Source: Isoetes taiwanensis (Eukaryota; Streptophyta; Lycopodiopsida; Isoetales; Isoetaceae). Taken from it: 64,000 bases of DNA. The notes under the pieces are model-generated. The model did not search any database. It saw only the letters and a list, made by a program, of their open reading frames with translations, and was not told where the DNA came from. The stretch spans positions 1-64,000 of the forward strand of contig JAJEKV010000273.1 of the NCBI GenBank assembly GCA_021234155.1, read 5' to 3'. Shown here in pieces: positions 22,290 through 32,397 of the stretch; positions within the stretch are counted from its first letter, which is position 1, and each line of letters begins with the position of its first letter. The position numbers and the translations under genes are program-made.

Positions 22290-25200
22290 GGCAGTCATCA
22301 TCACCGCTCTTTTCTTTTTTTTACATGTTTGAGTCATCGGACAAACTTACATTTGGCAAACAAGATCGGGGATGCATCTCATCCTCCGACTCATTTAATC
22401 CACGATCACTTGAGCCTTCATCCTCGGCTTCACTCTCAAAACTGGATGTACTCGAGCGATCTTCTTCCTCCTTTGTCTACAAGTGAGTCCTCATCATCAT
22501 CTTTTTTGGCCACCTTTCTAGGTTGTTTGTCTAATCCACATGCCGACCTTATTAAAGTTTGAGTGACCATACGTAACTTATTAGCAGCAGTCAGAACAAA
22601 GTCATATGCAAGAACCTTCACTTCGGATAGATCTATGGCTAAAGATGCTTGCTTTGGACTTTGCTCTCTTTCCCACTCTGTTTTACCATCTCCAAAGTAT
22701 AACTCCCACCGGGAAGCACTTTGGCGGCATTTGTTCTCATCGGTGCACTTTTAGTTGAGTGGGAATTCCATCCTCTCTTGTTACCTCCGATTACTTTAGC
22801 TAGCCGAGCGGCTTCCCGGACTCATCATTATCATTTGGGACGGCTATGGCATTCCTTTACGAATCTCACGAGTGAACCCGGATACTTTCGAGCAACTTGT
22901 TGTGCTGTGCGTCTGGGGCCAGTGTACATGACTCTGTCATCTTCATCTGAGCTAGCCAATATCTCTACATGTTCCTCTTGATTATCAACTTGCACAGGGA
23001 GAGTTTGCCTAGATGGCCAGTTGAATGTAACTGGTCTTCGACCTTGTAATGAAGCTTGCAAAATATCACGTTCTTGAAAAAAACTCGAGGCCACCATAAA
23101 GCATACGCCTCCCCAAAGTGGTTAGAGCACATTTGAATACTTGTCTCAATAAAATCCAATGATTTGCTTGAGTCAAATGCTCTTCCCTCCTTTTACTCTT
23201 TGTGATTTCTTTCAAGCTTTTAGAGGCATTTTGCTCTGCAGAGCATGGAACTAGTATTGGGGATGGTGCGAATGAATTGAATACTTTCTGGCCGCCACTT
23301 TGCAAAAGATGTGGCATATTTCTTTCCCTTGTAAGATGGCCCCGCCATCTACAAGTGAAATTTTGATCACGATCTTTGAAATGTAATATTTCTCAAAGGG
23401 CTCAATAGCACAGTGACCCAGTTGATCTCTTGAAAAATCCATTCTTTGAAATCATAAGTTTCTTCCAACAACTCGATATCCGGACGAGGATTGTAGGAAT
23501 CTTGGATAACCTCAATCATTCTTTGGTAGGGTCGAGAGCTTTTTTAGGAGCAAGGCGTTTAGAGAACCCTCTTGAACATCGATCAATTTGGTCGTGTGTG
23601 TATGACCAACAAGCGGGAAACCAATCTTCACCTTCTTGAAGATTTGTTTCTCTACTAGCATAGCACGGTAAGCAAACAACGCCCGATTCTTATTTTCCCT
23701 TATAGGTGTTGTCTAGTGAAGATCTGAACCCGGTGGTATATGTTCTAGATTGGAAAGAAGCTTATTCAATATTGTGATAGTGAGATTTGGATCAGCATGA
23801 ATGTTTGGATAATTCAAAAATGCCTTGCAAGATAGTTTTCCATTAAATACCATAGCACCAACAACATGCGGATGTATGAAATCTTCTTAGTGACATCCTT
23901 AGGCACATTGACAAAATGTGGTAGGGTGGTCTTCTTGGTCCATTCCATCAATAACAAGCGATATGTAGTTGAGTGGTTGTTCGAAGTGCTTTCTTCCTAT
24001 GTTTTGTCAATTTTCTCCTTTCCAAAGATTGTTGTTCTCTGTGCTTGTTCAGTTTCTCCTTCAATGCATACGGAAATGAAAATATGTTTAGGAAAAACCT
24101 ACTTTTAAGTAGAACTAGGCAAGAACACGTCACTGGGAAGCTTACTTTTTAGTGTGAAGTGTCCTTGCATTTTGTCTCTCGAGCTTTTAATTGAGAGCAT
24201 GTAGCACAAACAGACATCCTATGCTTTCTAGGAATGGCCCACTTGAGAAAACTCTTTTTCGAGCCGCATTAAAGTAAGAGTAGCGAACAAAGCGTTCTCC
24301 GGCCTCAACACACATCTCCTTATAATTATCAGTAGACTTCTTGTTTTAGTGAAATTGTCACTCAAGTGGTACATAGGGCTATAGGGAGTTTCTCACAAGA
24401 CTCCTTAAAGAAACCTTCCATCCGGGGAAACACATTGAAGGGCATGCATTACGGTTATGCCTCCGAATGGCGGTAGTCATTAATGCACGGATTCTTGTCA
24501 AGCCTTTTCTTTAGGCGGTCAAGTCGTCTCTGCGCCTAAAGCATGAATCAATTTGAAGGCCGTTTGTGCCGGGCCCGGTGTGGCCACCGGTGTGTAAAGT
24601 AAACTTCTCACCATCATCGGCCTAATATTGAAGGCTAAGTAGCCCCTTTGGTCTAGCGAGTCATTGAATTTGTAACTATCGCGAATCAACCTCAATTCCT
24701 TTAGTCAATCTTAAGCAAACAGCGTTGAGAACAACGATTAACTTTGTATGTGTTGCCCTTAAGTGAGCCTAGATCCATGAGTTTCTTTCTTCTAACAGGT
24801 TGTACATGCTTTCTTGTGTAAGTTACGCTTAAGATTCTTACTTACTTGGGGGCTTTGAATTCGAACATAGAGTCTTGTGGCTTTGGTAGGTCCTCGTCGA
24901 GACATCAACATGAGGTGTTTCTTAGATCTAAGAGATCAACTTGAGGTGTACTTGTAGATCTTGATAGGTTTGGTGTGTGCAAGTCGAGGGAGGTGCTTTC
25001 CCTCTCCCTAGGAAAAAATGTCGAGGTTGGTGGCGTAGTTGACCAGCTCTGAAGTGTCGTAGAAAGCGAGGAGTTGCATGTCATTTGGCTGCTCCCACTT
25101 GTTGTAGTACCATTTAGCGAAATTGATGGAGTTGGCGTGATTTGCCTAGGGGATTTAGCCTATGGTGGACTAAGGGCGACGTACTAAAATGAAGTGGAGG

Positions 25201-25474
25201 AGGTAGTCGACCTCTCTAGGTACGTGGTGGAGTAAAAGCGCATTGGTGGGGGCAAAGCGGCGTTCGGGGGCGGGGGTGTGGTGGAGTAAATTGAACTGGT
25301 GGTGGGCCGAGGTGGTCGTCTTTGGAGTAAGATCAACAGAGCTGGGGGTTTGAATATAGAGGCGAGAATTTCGAGGCTACTTCGGGTGTATGAGTTGAGG
25401 GGTGTGAATGTCATTGCGGGGAGGAAGCTGCGAGCGGGGAGTTGGAGGCTCTGCGGTTCTTTTTCTCGAGCCAT
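22290..25474 (-). pseudogene. DUF7869-like, possibly transposase-like protein, decayed (element B)
   Basis: From N- to C-terminal: a Pro/Ser/Thr-rich start (25474-25184, MAREKEPQSLQLPARSFLPA), a cysteine block HRMSVCATCSQLKARETKCK at about 24220-24160, EWTKKTTLPHFVNVPKDV near 23930, PHVVGAMVFNGKLSCKAFLN near 23850, ENKNRALFAYRAMLVEKQ near 23680, then VGHTHDQID at 23609-23582. A polar tail follows, with TGPRRTAQQVARKYPGSLVR near 22900 and a Lys/Asp/Glu-rich region near 22500. The CxxC, ENKN and GHTHD order fits the DUF7869-type family as I recall it. Frames shift repeatedly. The gene begins 25 bases from array B1 and diverges from the rightward gene, as in element A. Confidence 0.5.
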
Positions 25475-25498
25475 ACTCGAGAAAGGTAAGCGTCACAC

Positions 25499-26163
25499 TT
25501 GTATAAATTTATCTGACGAGAATAGCGAGGCGGTAAAAGTTTACGAGGGATGGTATAAATTTATCTGAGAGAAGGCAAACTTGTAGGCTGCCGGTGTATA
25601 AATTTATCTGAGAGATGGTATAAATTTATATAGAGGAGGAAGACGGTATAAATTTATCACGAAAACTCCACCGAACACTTGTATTGGAATCTTTATGGAG
25701 AAAGCTATCTCTGAAGCGGCACTTAGCGGGGGTACTTAAGCGCGCCCGGCCACCCTATTTTCCATATCTGTGACTAGGAGTCGAAGGCTCAGTGATCCGC
25801 CTTATATACCCCCTCTTATTTGCTCTCAGGAACCTCTATCGCTAGTTCATACGGTCATGCCCGCGTAAGTCTACTTTCCATCTTGTTTTAGTTTCTCTTT
25901 TGTTTTAATCTGTTAGAGTGTAAGCCCCGGTATAAATTTATGCAGGATGATGACTGGATCGGTATAAATTTATCGCCTTTCTTTCGGCGGTATAAATTTA
26001 TACGCTCGAGCACTAAGCGGTATAACAAGTGCTGGAGGCGGTATAAATTTATCTGCTTCAGCTAAGCGTATAAATTTACTCTGACTCGAGAGTGGCGGTA
26101 TAAATTTATACCGCTCCGTATAAGGAACCGGTCGGTCGTGCTCGAGCGGTATAAATTTATACC
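25499..26163. repeat. Palindrome array B1 (core GGTATAAATTTATACC)
   Basis: A leading cluster (25499-25660) has five copies, mostly of the half-decayed form GTATAAATTTATCTGA. The main cluster (25929-26163) has copies starting near 25929, 25961, 25989, 26018, 26040, 26068, 26097 and 26148. Perfect 16-base palindromes are at 26097-26112 and 26148-26163. Spacing is mostly 22-32 bases with variable spacers. It lies between the two divergent genes, as A1 does in element A. One more copy is at 26775-26789. Confidence 0.9.
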
Positions 26164-26902
26164 GTTCGAGAATTATTTCAGATTCTTGATGTCTAGTGCT
26201 CAACGAATGGTCCCGAACCTTAATATTTTCGTAATATTGTTGTGTTTCCAGCTTAAAGGACACAAATAAAGTGTTAATTTAGTGTGGATTTTATGCCCTT
26301 TCATCCTCTTTTTCTACTGTTTTTGTGTTTCAAAAACTCGAAAAAGGTTAATATTCTTGTGTAAAAATGGTTTTTTTTTGGCGTTTTCCAGCCCTAAGAT
26401 CAAGTTTGTACTCGGGTCATCATCAAAGGCTGCACCACGAGCCACGGACTTATGAACTAAAGGATCGGACTTGGAAATGCGTCCACCGAGTAAAGAGAGC
26501 AACCCGTCGATACGTACCTTTACTTGTGCAATAAATCGAGGGGAAGGGCAAGTTCAAGTCGATGATTATTACCTTTGGCGAAATTATGAAACTTGTTGCT
26601 TCTGAGAAGCGATGATGAAGTTCTAATGCGAAAAGGTAAACCATGACAAGGGCCCGTCTACTATGTTCTGAATACTAGAATGTTTAAAATAAGCATGTGC
26701 AAACCTAAAGGCGTGCGATTACATTTAGGACAATTACAAAGCGGCTTTGTAAGTTATTCTTAGGTGCTTTTCATTATAAATTTATACCGTCGGTCTCTTA
26801 ACATAACCGCATTACGGGGCGTTGTAGAAATTTTGATGTCAATAGTCTTTGTCGCGACGAAAAAGTGTTGGTCAAGGGTCTATGGTACCCAAGTAGTATC
26901 GA

Positions 26903-26957
26903 AAAGGAAGTAGTAGAGGAAGAGGTAGAGGAAGAGGAAGAGGAAGAGGAAGAGGAA
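26903..26957. repeat. (GAGGAA)n hexanucleotide repeat encoding an acidic run
   Basis: GAGGAAGAGG-type units encode a Glu-rich stretch of the rightward gene. Element A has a shorter Glu run near 4530 at the equivalent place. Confidence 0.8.
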
Positions 26958-27878
26958 GGCGAAGAGGAGGAACCAGTCAACACAAAGGGAAAGGGGTAGG
27001 AAGCATTCCACGGTACTAGATACCGACCTCCTACCAAGAAAAATCTAGAAAAACAAAGCCCTTGACTATAGAGGAGTCGTGAGAAGCTCTTGAAGGCTCT
27101 CTGGAGGCGGTTTATCGTTGTGAAGCCCTTGAGATAAGTCAAGTGCTATTCTCAAAAGCGGGTTAATGAAACCAAACTGCTCAAACAAACCATTTCTTTG
27201 ACACTAAGCACTATCAAGAGGCCACCAAAAATGAAGATGGGGTCCAGTCTTTGCAGGTCGAAAAAAAGTTGTATGCTGTGACACATGTGGCAATTCTTAA
27301 GCAAAGAATGAGAAGAAATCCTCATGCGCGTAATGTAAGCCTCTAGTTGTTATGGTTGATAGAAGTCAATGCAATCGATTGCGGGGATTACAAAAGCGGG
27401 ACTTGAAGATTACACCTACTCGTCCTTGGAGGCACCACGGCTACAAGGCTAGAAAAAAGAACTCTCAAAGGAGGAAACCGTACGCGAGGTGTGGAAAAGC
27501 GTGGAAGCCCATATTTCGTGGGTGTCCGCAGACGAAGAGGCAAAAGTCATTGCCGTAGTAAGTCACAATCTTGACAATGACTTTCGGTTAAAAATGAGCC
27601 TAATAGATAAGATCCGATTCATGCATCGAGAATGCGTGGAGTTCAAACAAGTGCATGGAGAGGACTTCAAAAGCAAGAAGAATAAGCTTCAAGAGCTTGA
27701 GAAGCTTTGTGTGGCCAGTGTTGCACGAGCTATGATTCGATAAAGCCCATTATGGTTTGTCAAACAATCGATAACTACTTTATTTCGCTTTTGAGAGATG
27801 GTCAAGTAAGTAAAAGATTCAATTCAATCTTACGTAGTATGTTTAAGCGTGGTTAGAATCTTGTAATAGCCTAGGGGC

Positions 27879-28064
27879 GGTATAAATTCATACCGTGCAC
27901 TGGCATGGTATAAATTTATACCGTGCACAGTGTGATATAAATTTATCACCAGTGCACTGTCATGATATAAATTTATCACGTGGTGCCTGGTCATGGTATA
28001 AATTTATACCGTGAGGTCACGGTATATAAATTTATCGCGCCGAGCCGCGGTATAAATTTATACC
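27879..28064. repeat. Palindrome array B2 (core GGTATAAATTTATACC, GTGCAC spacers)
   Basis: Seven copies start near 27879, 27907, 27932, 27962, 27995, 28020 and 28049, with spacing of 25-33 bases. Perfect cores are at 27907-27922, 27995-28010 and 28049-28064. Two copies have paired changes in both arms (TGATAT with ATCA). Spacers carry GTGCAC and GGTGC-type inverted pieces that extend the stems. The array is in the intron right after the ParB-like exon, the same place as A2 in element A. Confidence 0.9.
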
Positions 28065-29120
28065 GTGTTGGTCGCCCGTGCCCATCCTCTTCGCCATTCA
28101 GCACTAAACCGTTTGACCATTTTACAGTGTGGGATCTTCAAGAAAAGAATTTTTGTATGTTGAAGATGGGGAGCTCAAAAGAACAAGCTAAAGGCGCAGG
28201 AAAAAGAAACCAAAGAAAGGTGGTGAATCAAAACAAAAAAATATGAGCATTGTACCACGGGCCGATTCTGAGGGTCGCCGCAAAAAGAAATATTTGTTAG
28301 CTGTTGGAAAAAGTAGTTGCCAAAGAATTGCACATTAGAGCGAGATGGCCAAAGGAAGCTAAAAGCGTAAGCCTCACTTGCTATGCCATGTTTTTTCTAC
28401 CTTTTTTTGTCTTACAATATTTTTCCTTTTGCGGTCGAAAAGACATTGTCACTTGCCGAGGCCGAGTTAATGAAGCGACTCAACCTAGAAGGCTGGGAGG
28501 AGTGCAAACTTTTGTACCCAAGTTGTACCACGAGGCGGTATCATCGAGAGAAACCTTGATTAACCCGATTGGTTTGGGTAAGTTTTACAAAAAATATGTT
28601 ATGTGTTTGTGCCTTTGTCTCACATTACTCTTCTGAGAACAAGAAGAAGGGGGCTACCCTTTGGATTTTTTGAACCTGGTTAAGTAGGGCCAAGGAAGAG
28701 AGGCAAAGGTTAAAAGGCAATTGAGCGAGGGGTAGAGAGGTCGCCACTTCCGGTTTTATTTGTACATATGAGAGATTTACCACATTTGGTGGGGCGTCCA
28801 ATCTGGGGTTGTTGAGGGTGATTGTACAAATTTGGGGACTCTTTTAGACAAGCAACATTTTACATTATGCATTGCAGATATTCCTTATGGATTTAAAATA
28901 AAGGATAGCTTTTTTGATGAGGGAGGCTTTCACTCACGTGCAAGTCCGGTCTTTCTGGATGGCCTCAAAGAAGTCACGACATCGGCGAAAACTAGAGGGT
29001 CATCATTTTCATTCGACCTTGGGGCGATGTCGGTGCTTAAACCTATGGGAGGCGATGCGCTTAACGCCCAGCTGCGTTTGGTAAGCTTCACAATTGCGTT
29101 TTTTGTTTCACGGTAACTCC

Positions 29121-29284
29121 ACGGTATAAATTTATACCACATCGTCTTAAGGTTTAAATTTTAAAAATTTGATTTCTTAGTGGTATAAATTTATCTGACA
29201 AGGCAATGTCGTATAAATTTATCTGACTTACGCCGTGGTATAAATTTATCTGACAAGGCAACTTAAAGTGGTATAAGTTTATCT
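29121..29284. repeat. Palindrome array B3
   Basis: Five copies near 29123, 29181, 29209, 29235 and 29268. The first is the perfect 16-base core (29123-29138). The others have the decayed right arm ATCTGAC or ATCTGCC. The array lies in the intron after the motif IV exon, matching the single degenerate palindrome at 6768 in element A. One stray copy (CGTATAAATTTGCTCTGAGA) is at about 30023. Confidence 0.85.
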
Positions 29285-30508
29285 GCCACACTCTTTGGGC
29301 TAACTTATTTTCCTTGTTTTCTTTTTACTAATTTCTAATTTCTATATTGCTTGGCGGGCTTAAAACAAGCGTCAAGGGTCATGGTGGTGGGTAAGCTTGG
29401 TGAAATTTGTTTGAGCATTTTCATATAGGTTTTTGGTAGCGGACGCCAAAAAACCATGGTTCATTTTAACCTTGAGAATGAAAAGACTCCTCCACCGCAA
29501 TGCATTTCGGTTTCAATTTGTTTTGCAGAAATTAAGAGACCCACGGCGACAAAGTATTTGTGGTGTCAAATATCGAAGCCACATCGGCTTATTAATAATT
29601 TGTCTGATGGTTTTTCGGCACAGGCTGGATCCTAGATGCCTTTTACGGATCGGGCACCCGCGGCGATTTCGCGCCCATAGCGAGGCGCAATGTAGATCTC
29701 CGTCGACATAGACCCGGATAAAGTAAAGCTTCATCGGGACGGGGATAAGCTCTTGCGAATCCTTTCCTAATGAAAGAGGCTGGGGAGCAAAGCGGTGCCA
29801 GTGATGCTAAGGGCACTTACCGCAATCTGACCTCCACTTACGGGGAAGAAGAGATGGGGAGGTGGAGTTTGTTGACTTGGGCTTTGTGGTGCAGGAGGCG
29901 GAGAAACCGCTTTGTGCCAATAGGTTTGGAATCGAGGAAGGAGGTCTCTGGTTTGTTGTAAGCTTCGCCAAGAGCCGGATCCCAAAGTGCGAGAGTCACT
30001 GTGAATTTGGGAAGAGCCACCTCGTATAAATTTGCTCTGAGACGAGTTCTTAACCACTTTCATTGTAAACTATGTGCTAAGTAATATTATAATTTATTTT
30101 GATGAAGATTTTTTAAACTGAAAGCTTTGTCTCTCTAACAATGCTTAATTGAAACAACTCTTTCTTGCTCCGAGTTTCACACTCTTTGTCTTTCCAATGT
30201 TTGACTTTTTTAGTACTTCTATTAAGCTTGCAAAAAAAAACAATCTATATTTCTTACTTTTTTTAACAATAAATACTTCTTGAGTTATCAAAGTTAATGT
30301 CTCTCTCCTTAAAACAAGCATTTTTTTTTTGCCCTCCTTTTTAAAATAAAAAAAGCTTTAAAAATGTTGCTTTTTTTGGGGGTATCAGAATGCTAATTGC
30401 TCAACAATCTATTTTGCTCCCCTATTTTGTGTGTTTTTTTTATGTTTTCAATTTTTATAAAGGAATCTTTCAAACGCACTTCTTAAATAAGTGCGTTTCA
30501 TTTTAAAC

Positions 30509-31379
30509 CTTGTTTAACAGCTTTTTTTGCTTTGGGCACAAACATGCATGAAGAACATGCTCAAAGGGCTATGTGAGTCCTTCATTTTAGACAAATACCG
30601 GACAACCAAGAAAAACTCTAACAAAAATGGTGCGAGACGATCTTGCTTGAATCACAATGCCTTGATGAATAAAATATATTTTTGTTTGAGGGTCCATTGA
30701 AGTGGCTTTCTAAAAGCCATCGCACCAAATATAATGTTGCCAAAAATGCTTATCCATATCTATCATATCTTGATCTGAGATTTGGATCACTTAAACTTTG
30801 CGAAGCGTCATCGGTTTGCATAATCCCTGGTCATTCTACGGGTGTGACCCATCTTTGAGCTCCATGTCTTTTACGGTTTTGACTCCACGGAGGCGACACA
30901 TACATAAAGACTCAGCGAAACTCACGGCGAGGAACAAGCACTTCATGGATTAGCTAAAGAACCAAAGTTTTCAAAGGAAGCGGAATAGAAGCGATGTAGA
31001 AGGTCGGCCAGTGTATGGCCAAAACAACCGAGTGCAAGATAGAGAGGCTTAGAGAAATGTGGAACTGCTACCTGAATTTGTGTATGGACCTGAATGCCTA
31101 GTTGAACCTGCAATCCGCCTGCTCGGGCTCTAGATTTAAATTCCGACCCTGTGTGCTCTGCAAAAACAATGGGATAAAGCAATGGGAGACATTAACTTCT
31201 CGGATCTGTTATAAGGATTTGCCTGATGAAAACTCAAGCCCATCAAGAGAGGATGAAATTCGAAACTTGTTAGTGTTGCAGAAGAACAGAGCTTCAGCGG
31301 CAGAGGAGTTTCTAGGGGAACCTAATTCCAGAAGAACCCTAAAGTAACACCTCTCGAGCCTTGCATGCCATATTCTCTT
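30509..31379. other. No gene recognised
   Basis: A plus-strand frame at 31102-31347 ends in a Ser/Arg/Glu-rich stretch (SPSREDEIRNLLVLQKNRAS). It has no family I recognise and may be an exon fragment. Confidence 0.4.
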
Positions 31380-31583
31380 TTTTTTTTTTTTTTTTTTTTT
31401 TTCAATATATTACATTTTTTTTTCAAGGGGTTAGACCATTGTCTAAGCCATAAAAAACAATGAAAGCGTATGCGCACTCTAGATGTACGTATTAGTACGT
31501 CAATTGAAATACACCACAAAATCATAGCAAAACCTTAGTAAAAAACGTACAAAAATACAAAAGTAACCCCCTGTTATAATGCT
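31380..31583 (-). repeat. Dispersed repeat, copy 1 (sister at 62071-62230), next to a poly(T) run
   Basis: A T-run of about 23 bases (31379-31401) is followed by sequence matching 62071-62230 in inverse orientation. Shared blocks include GCATTATAACAGGGGGTT, TGTATTTTTGTACG and TCTAGAGTGCGCATACGCTT. The poly(T), read as poly(A) on the minus strand, suggests a retroposed element of unknown class. Confidence 0.6.
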
Positions 31584-31584
31584 A

Positions 31585-31663
31585 GATATGGGAGGCGTTG
31601 TTTTTTTTTTGAAGAACTGTGTCAGCAATATATTAAAAGAATGGTGATATGGGAGGCGTTGTT
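31585..31663 (-). mobile_element. Very short retroposon insertion with 18-base target duplication
   Basis: GATATGGGAGGCGTTGTT occurs at 31585-31602 and again at 31646-31663. The 43 bases between start with a T-run, which is a poly(A) tail on the minus strand, and end with LINE-tail-like AT-rich DNA. This is the signature of a severely 5'-truncated LINE- or SINE-type insertion. Confidence 0.8.
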
Positions 31664-31895
31664 AACATACATACGTAATTTTTACATTGTGTGCATCAAT
31701 GTATGAGATTACTTTGCAAGAGAATCCTGAACTTGTGCAGAAAATGTTAAGATTCTCAATATCGTTTTGTACATCCATAGAAAATATTCATGTTCCATAT
31801 TGATGGCTTAACTATTGCAAGAAGACGAATCTGGCTTTTCCAAAAACACAATAGTTTGTGTACCTTAAAGTTGCTTTTTGTAAATTTCCTATGGT

Positions 31896-32397
31896 TTGTT
31901 AAAGTGTGGCTTTTCCAAAACCACTAAATCAGTGTGCCACCCTCTTAACAATGGTGCCATTGAGGATGAGTCTCACACTTTCCAGAGTTGCCCAGGATTC
32001 AGTCAGATCCGGGCCAGATACGTTCCCTTAGTACGGCCGGACTTGCCCCTACATTTGCTGATGAACACACCATCAGTACGTGCCCTAGGGTCGTACATTC
32101 AGGAGGTACTGGATCTGCGAGCCCACCTTTGCCCCCGCTTGGCTGCTCGCTGATCAGGCACTATGGGTGCGGTACATGAGTGTATATATTTGTGTGTTTT
32201 TGTATTTCGTATATTGGAACAGTTTGTCAGCAGGCTGATTGCTGCCACGGTTTTTCCCTCGAAAACCCGTCGGGGCGGGGGTTTTTTAATCCAGGTAGTA
32301 ATCCACTTGTTGCGCTTTTGTATTAGGTCCCATAGACCGATTGGTCTCCGTGGACGATAAAAATACCTTCCTTCCTTCCTTCCTTCCTTCCTTCCTT
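31896..32397 (+). mobile_element. Non-L1 LINE, 5'-truncated, with (CCTT)n tail
   Basis: The C-terminal protein remnant reads AIEDESHTFQSCPGF then TPSVRALGSYIQEVLDLR, with a stop near 32153. It parallels VIEDESHTLPSCPF and APSVHDLALYILEVLDKR of the 12.8-13.6 kb copy. The 3' UTR has the family blocks GGTTTTTCCCTCGAAAACC, GGCGGGGGTTTTTTAATCC and GATTGGTCTCC, and ends in (CCTT)n at about 32366-32397 rather than (TTCTA)n. Confidence 0.75.

Larger units (their letters stand above)
26390..29765 (+). pseudogene. ParB-like domain plus DNA amino-methyltransferase gene, decayed, multi-exon (element B)
   Basis: Exon-like blocks in order: an early block (about 26450-26640) ending at a GTAAAC-like donor; an acidic Glu-rich stretch (26910-26990); and a ParB-like exon (about 27396-27806) with SADEEAKVIAVVSHNLDND then RLKMSLIDKIRFMHREC, ending before GTAAGT. 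Next come an exon ending AKELHIRARWPKEAK near 28370 and one with LAEAELMKRLNLEGWEECK. A motif IV exon (28786-29082) follows, with HFTLCIADIPYGFKIKDSFF, ending at GTAAGC. The last exon (about 29430-29765) has KKTMVHFNLENEKTP, LINNLSDGF and then ILDAFYGSGTRGDFA at about 29630. Motif IV before motif I indicates a beta-order N6A/N4C methyltransferase. Frameshifts between blocks mean it is inactive here. Confidence 0.65.
21926..30508. mobile_element. Element B: large two-gene mobile-element-like unit with palindrome arrays
   Basis: The outer limits come from a 24-base inverted repeat: GTTTAAAATGAAACGCACTT (then ATTT) at 21926-21949 and its complement at 30485-30508. Weaker similarity extends inward (GGAATCTTT near both ends). 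Inside are a leftward DUF7869-like gene, a rightward ParB-methyltransferase gene, and arrays B1-B3. No target duplication was seen next to the inverted repeat, so the boundaries are provisional. The AT-rich outer 300-500 bases on each side hold no genes. Paired with element A, this suggests a dispersed family. Confidence 0.55.
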
